A program made the translations under genes and the position numbers. 64,000 bases of DNA from Janthinobacterium tructae. GTDB taxonomy: Bacteria > Pseudomonadota > Gammaproteobacteria > Burkholderiales > Burkholderiaceae_D. The notes under the pieces are model-generated. The model did not search any database. It worked only from the letters and a program-made list of their open reading frames with translations, and had not been told where the DNA came from. The stretch is taken from positions 5,828,001 through 5,892,000 of the forward strand of contig NZ_CP041185.1 in NCBI RefSeq assembly GCF_006517255.1, read 5' to 3'. Shown one piece after another: positions 62,119 to 64,000 of this stretch; position 1 is the stretch's first letter; each line of letters opens with the position of its first letter.

Positions 62119-63336
62119 ATGCAAGAGAAAACGTCGGCTGGTCCTTTGGCGGGTATTAAAGTGCTGGAACTGGGCACCCTGATCGCGGGGCCGTTCTGCG
62201 CCCGCATGCTGGCCGAATTCGGCGCCGACGTGATCAAGATCGAGTCGCCCGATGGTGGCGACCCCATCCGTACCTGGCGCGTGCTGAAAGATGGCACCTC
62301 GCTGTGGTGGTCGGTGCAGGCGCGCAACAAGAAAAGTCTGACCCTGAACCTGAAGTCGCCCGAGGGCCGCGCCATCGCGCGCCAGCTGGCCCTGGAAGCG
62401 GACATCATCATCGAGAATTACCGCCCCGGCGTGCTGGAAAAGTGGGATCTGGGCTACGAACAGCTGAAAAAGGAAAAGCCGTCCCTGATCATGGTGCGCC
62501 TGTCCGGCTTTGGCCAGACGGGGCCGATGAAGGATTTGCCCGGCTTTGGCGCGATCGGAGAATCGATGGGCGGCCTGCGCTATGTGTCCGGCTTTGCCGA
62601 CCGTCCGCCCGTGCGCGTGGGCGTGTCGATTGGCGACTCGGTGGCGGCCCTGCATGGCGTGATCGGCGCCATGATGGCCTTGCGCCACCGCGACGTGACC
62701 GGTGGGGTGGCTTCCGGGGAAGGGCAGATGGTCGACGTGGCCTTGTATGAATCCGTGTTCAACCTGATGGAGTCCCTGGTGCCTGAATACGATCAGGCGG
62801 GCGTGGTGCGCGAGCGCACGGGCGGCTCCCTGCCCGGTATCGTGCCCTCGAATACCTACACCACGGGTGATGGCGAAAACATCGTGATTGCCGGCAATGG
62901 CGACGCCATCTTCAAGCGGCTGATGCTGGCCATGGGCCGCATCGACATGGCGGGCGACCCGCAGCTGGCGCGCAACGATGGCAGGGTGGCGCGCACGCAG
63001 GAAATCGACGACGCCATCGGCGCCTGGTGCGCCACGCACACGATAGACAGCGCGCTGGCCGTGCTGAAGGCGGCCGATGTGCCGTCTGGCAAAATTTACT
63101 CCGTGCGCGATATGCTGAGCGACCCGCAATTTCTCGCCCGCGACATGTTCGAACAACACCATTTCGCCGACGGCACGCCCGTCAAATTGCCCGCCATCAG
63201 TCCGAAACTGTCCGCCACGCCGGGCAAGACGCAGTGGCTGGGGCCGACCCTGGGCCAGCACAACGATGAAGTGCTGGCGTCGCTCGGCTATGACGCGGCC
63301 GCCATCGCGCGGCTCAAGGCCGATGGGGTGGTGTAG
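62119..63336 (+). CDS. CaiB/BaiF-type CoA-transferase (class III)
   Basis: 405 residues. Class III pattern: LAGIKVLELGTLIAGPFCARMLAEFGADVIKIESPDGGDPIRTWR, SLTLNLKSPEGRAIARQLALEADIIIENYRPGVLEKWDLGYE, RLSGFGQTGP and VGVSIGDSVAALHG, where D173 is the expected catalytic Asp forming an acyl-CoA anhydride. It moves CoA between short-chain dicarboxylic or hydroxy acids. Substrate cannot be read from sequence. REP-like repeats follow. Confidence 0.92.
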   Translation: MQEKTSAGPLAGIKVLELGTLIAGPFCARMLAEFGADVIKIESPDGGDPIRTWRVLKDGTSLWWSVQARNKKSLTLNLKSPEGRAIARQLALEADIIIENYRPGVLEKWDLGYEQLKKEKPSLIMVRLSGFGQTGPMKDLPGFGAIGESMGGLRYVSGFADRPPVRVGVSIGDSVAALHGVIGAMMALRHRDVTGGVASGEGQMVDVALYESVFNLMESLVPEYDQAGVVRERTGGSLPGIVPSNTYTTGDGENIVIAGNGDAIFKRLMLAMGRIDMAGDPQLARNDGRVARTQEIDDAIGAWCATHTIDSALAVLKAADVPSGKIYSVRDMLSDPQFLARDMFEQHHFADGTPVKLPAISPKLSATPGKTQWLGPTLGQHNDEVLASLGYDAAAIARLKADGVV

Positions 63337-63374
63337 GCAGGAGCAGATAGATGAATGTCGGGTAGGTCGGGTAG

Positions 63375-63406
63375 GTCGGATTAGCGGCGTAGCCGCGTAA
63401 TCCGAC
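63375..63406. repeat. REP-like palindrome 3
   Basis: GTCGGATTA (63375-63383) pairs with TAATCCGAC (63398-63406). It is preceded by three tandem copies of a GTAGGTCGG-type motif. Confidence 0.7.
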
Positions 63407-63462
63407 AACCACCACGCCACGTTACCGACACCACCACCACCACCAGCCAAGCCAACAATGTT

Positions 63463-63492
63463 GTCGGCTTACGCGCTTCGCGCTAAGCCGAC
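63463..63492. repeat. REP-like palindrome 4
   Basis: GTCGGCTTA (63463-63471) pairs with TAAGCCGAC (63484-63492), loop CGCGCTTCGCGC being itself palindromic. It forms a pair with palindrome 3, separated by a CCA-rich spacer, about 25 bp before the last gene. Confidence 0.75.
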
Positions 63493-63516
63493 CTACGCAA
63501 CTCACTGATACCTGTC

Positions 63517-64000
63517 ATGCATCGAATTTTCCGTACAGCGCTTGTCCTGGCATCCAGCACTATCTTCCTCTCCGCCTGTGCCAGCTTCCCGCACGACGCG
63601 CCGATTGCCGGCCTGCGCCTGATCGGCGAGCAGCGTATCGCCTTGAAACAGGCGTTCGAAGGCACCACGGTGGGCGGCTTGTCCGGCATCGACTACGATG
63701 CCGCCAACAAGAGCTGGGTGATGGAAAGCGATGACCGCTCGGAAATCAATCCGGCCCGCTTCTACCGCGCCACGCTCAGCTACGACAGTCATGCATTTAC
63801 GGGCGTGACATTAAACAGCGTGCATTTCTTCACGCAGCCCGACGGCAGCCGCTACCCGAACCTGGCACATGCCAAGCTCGATAGTGGCGAGCAGGTGCCC
63901 GACATCGAAACCATCCGCGTCGATCCGCAGGACGGCAGCCTGTGGTACGGCAGCGAAGGCAACCGCAAGGTGGGTTTGCACCCGTTCGTGCGCCACGCCG
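63517..64000 (+). CDS. Lipoprotein with esterase-like phytase domain, 5' part
   Basis: 161 codons are visible and the gene runs off the right edge. A signal peptide with a lipobox (TIFLSACASF) makes it a lipoprotein. The sequence after it matches the phytase-like esterase family: LKQAFEGTTVGGLSGIDYDAANKSWVMESDDRSEINPARFYRATLSYD and DIETIRVDPQDGSLWYGSEGN, the first blades of a beta-propeller. Family members are secreted or surface-bound hydrolases of uncertain substrate. Read directly from the sequence because the frame has no stop in the window. Confidence 0.8.
   Translation, partial: MHRIFRTALVLASSTIFLSACASFPHDAPIAGLRLIGEQRIALKQAFEGTTVGGLSGIDYDAANKSWVMESDDRSEINPARFYRATLSYDSHAFTGVTLNSVHFFTQPDGSRYPNLAHAKLDSGEQVPDIETIRVDPQDGSLWYGSEGNRKVGLHPFVRHA

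Overview
The window looks like chromosomal DNA of a high-GC betaproteobacterium of the Oxalobacteraceae (Janthinobacterium, Duganella or Massilia type). This is inferred from the codon use and from the gene orders ybgC-tolQRAB-pal-cpoB, glyA-nrdR, ribD-ribE-ribBX-ribH-nusB and ffs-dnaX-ybaB-recR. Nothing here identifies the species. The sequence is almost fully coding; many neighbouring genes overlap by 4 bp (ATGA).

Region 1 (1-12 kb). The C-terminal part of a coiled-coil protein comes first, then a convergent predicted outer-membrane barrel. A large minus-strand Ter (tellurium/stress response) locus follows. In transcription order it is a DUF475/TerC-like membrane protein, terD, an AIM24/TIGR00266 protein, and a six-gene operon with every cistron overlapping the next. 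The operon encodes ATP-grasp, PRTase-TRSP, HAD phosphatase, StiP-PELOTA, HpcH/HpaI-type lyase and a tandem TerA-like protein. This is the predicted biosynthetic arm of Ter systems, whose product is unknown, and it is the most interesting block in the window.

Region 2 (12-25 kb). A PAP2-like membrane protein with a strong terminator, an RND efflux pair (lipoprotein adaptor plus permease), a Thr/Pro-rich lipoprotein, a TonB-dependent receptor followed by an exported SAM-hydrolysing-family enzyme, a histidine phosphatase and a cystine/dicarboxylate symporter.

Region 3 (24-33.7 kb). Small accessory genes: NTF2-like, small membrane protein, YigZ and a truncated copy of it, AraC regulator, I78-inhibitor-like protein, MarR-MFS pair, OYE flavoenzyme with divergent ArsR, acyltransferase and a ParE-type toxin-antitoxin pair. 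Two separated tandem pairs of identical tRNA-Lys(TTT) genes bracket part of it.

Region 4 (33.7-41.5 kb). The Tol-Pal envelope operon (minus strand), then a ZTP riboswitch upstream of glyA, then nrdR.

Region 5 (41.7-49 kb). A type IV pilus minor-pilin operon: pilV, pilW, pilX, pilY1, pilE and fimT.

Region 6 (49-55.4 kb). Riboflavin genes ribD, ribE, ribBX (with a GTP cyclohydrolase II-like half lacking its zinc cysteines) and ribH, then nusB. An unknown Ala/Gln-rich protein and osmC are embedded here.

Region 7 (55.4-64 kb). A lytic transglycosylase, ubiD, 4.5S RNA, dnaX, ybaB, recR, a CaiB-type CoA-transferase and the start of a phytase-like lipoprotein. REP-like palindromes follow ubiD and the CoA-transferase gene.
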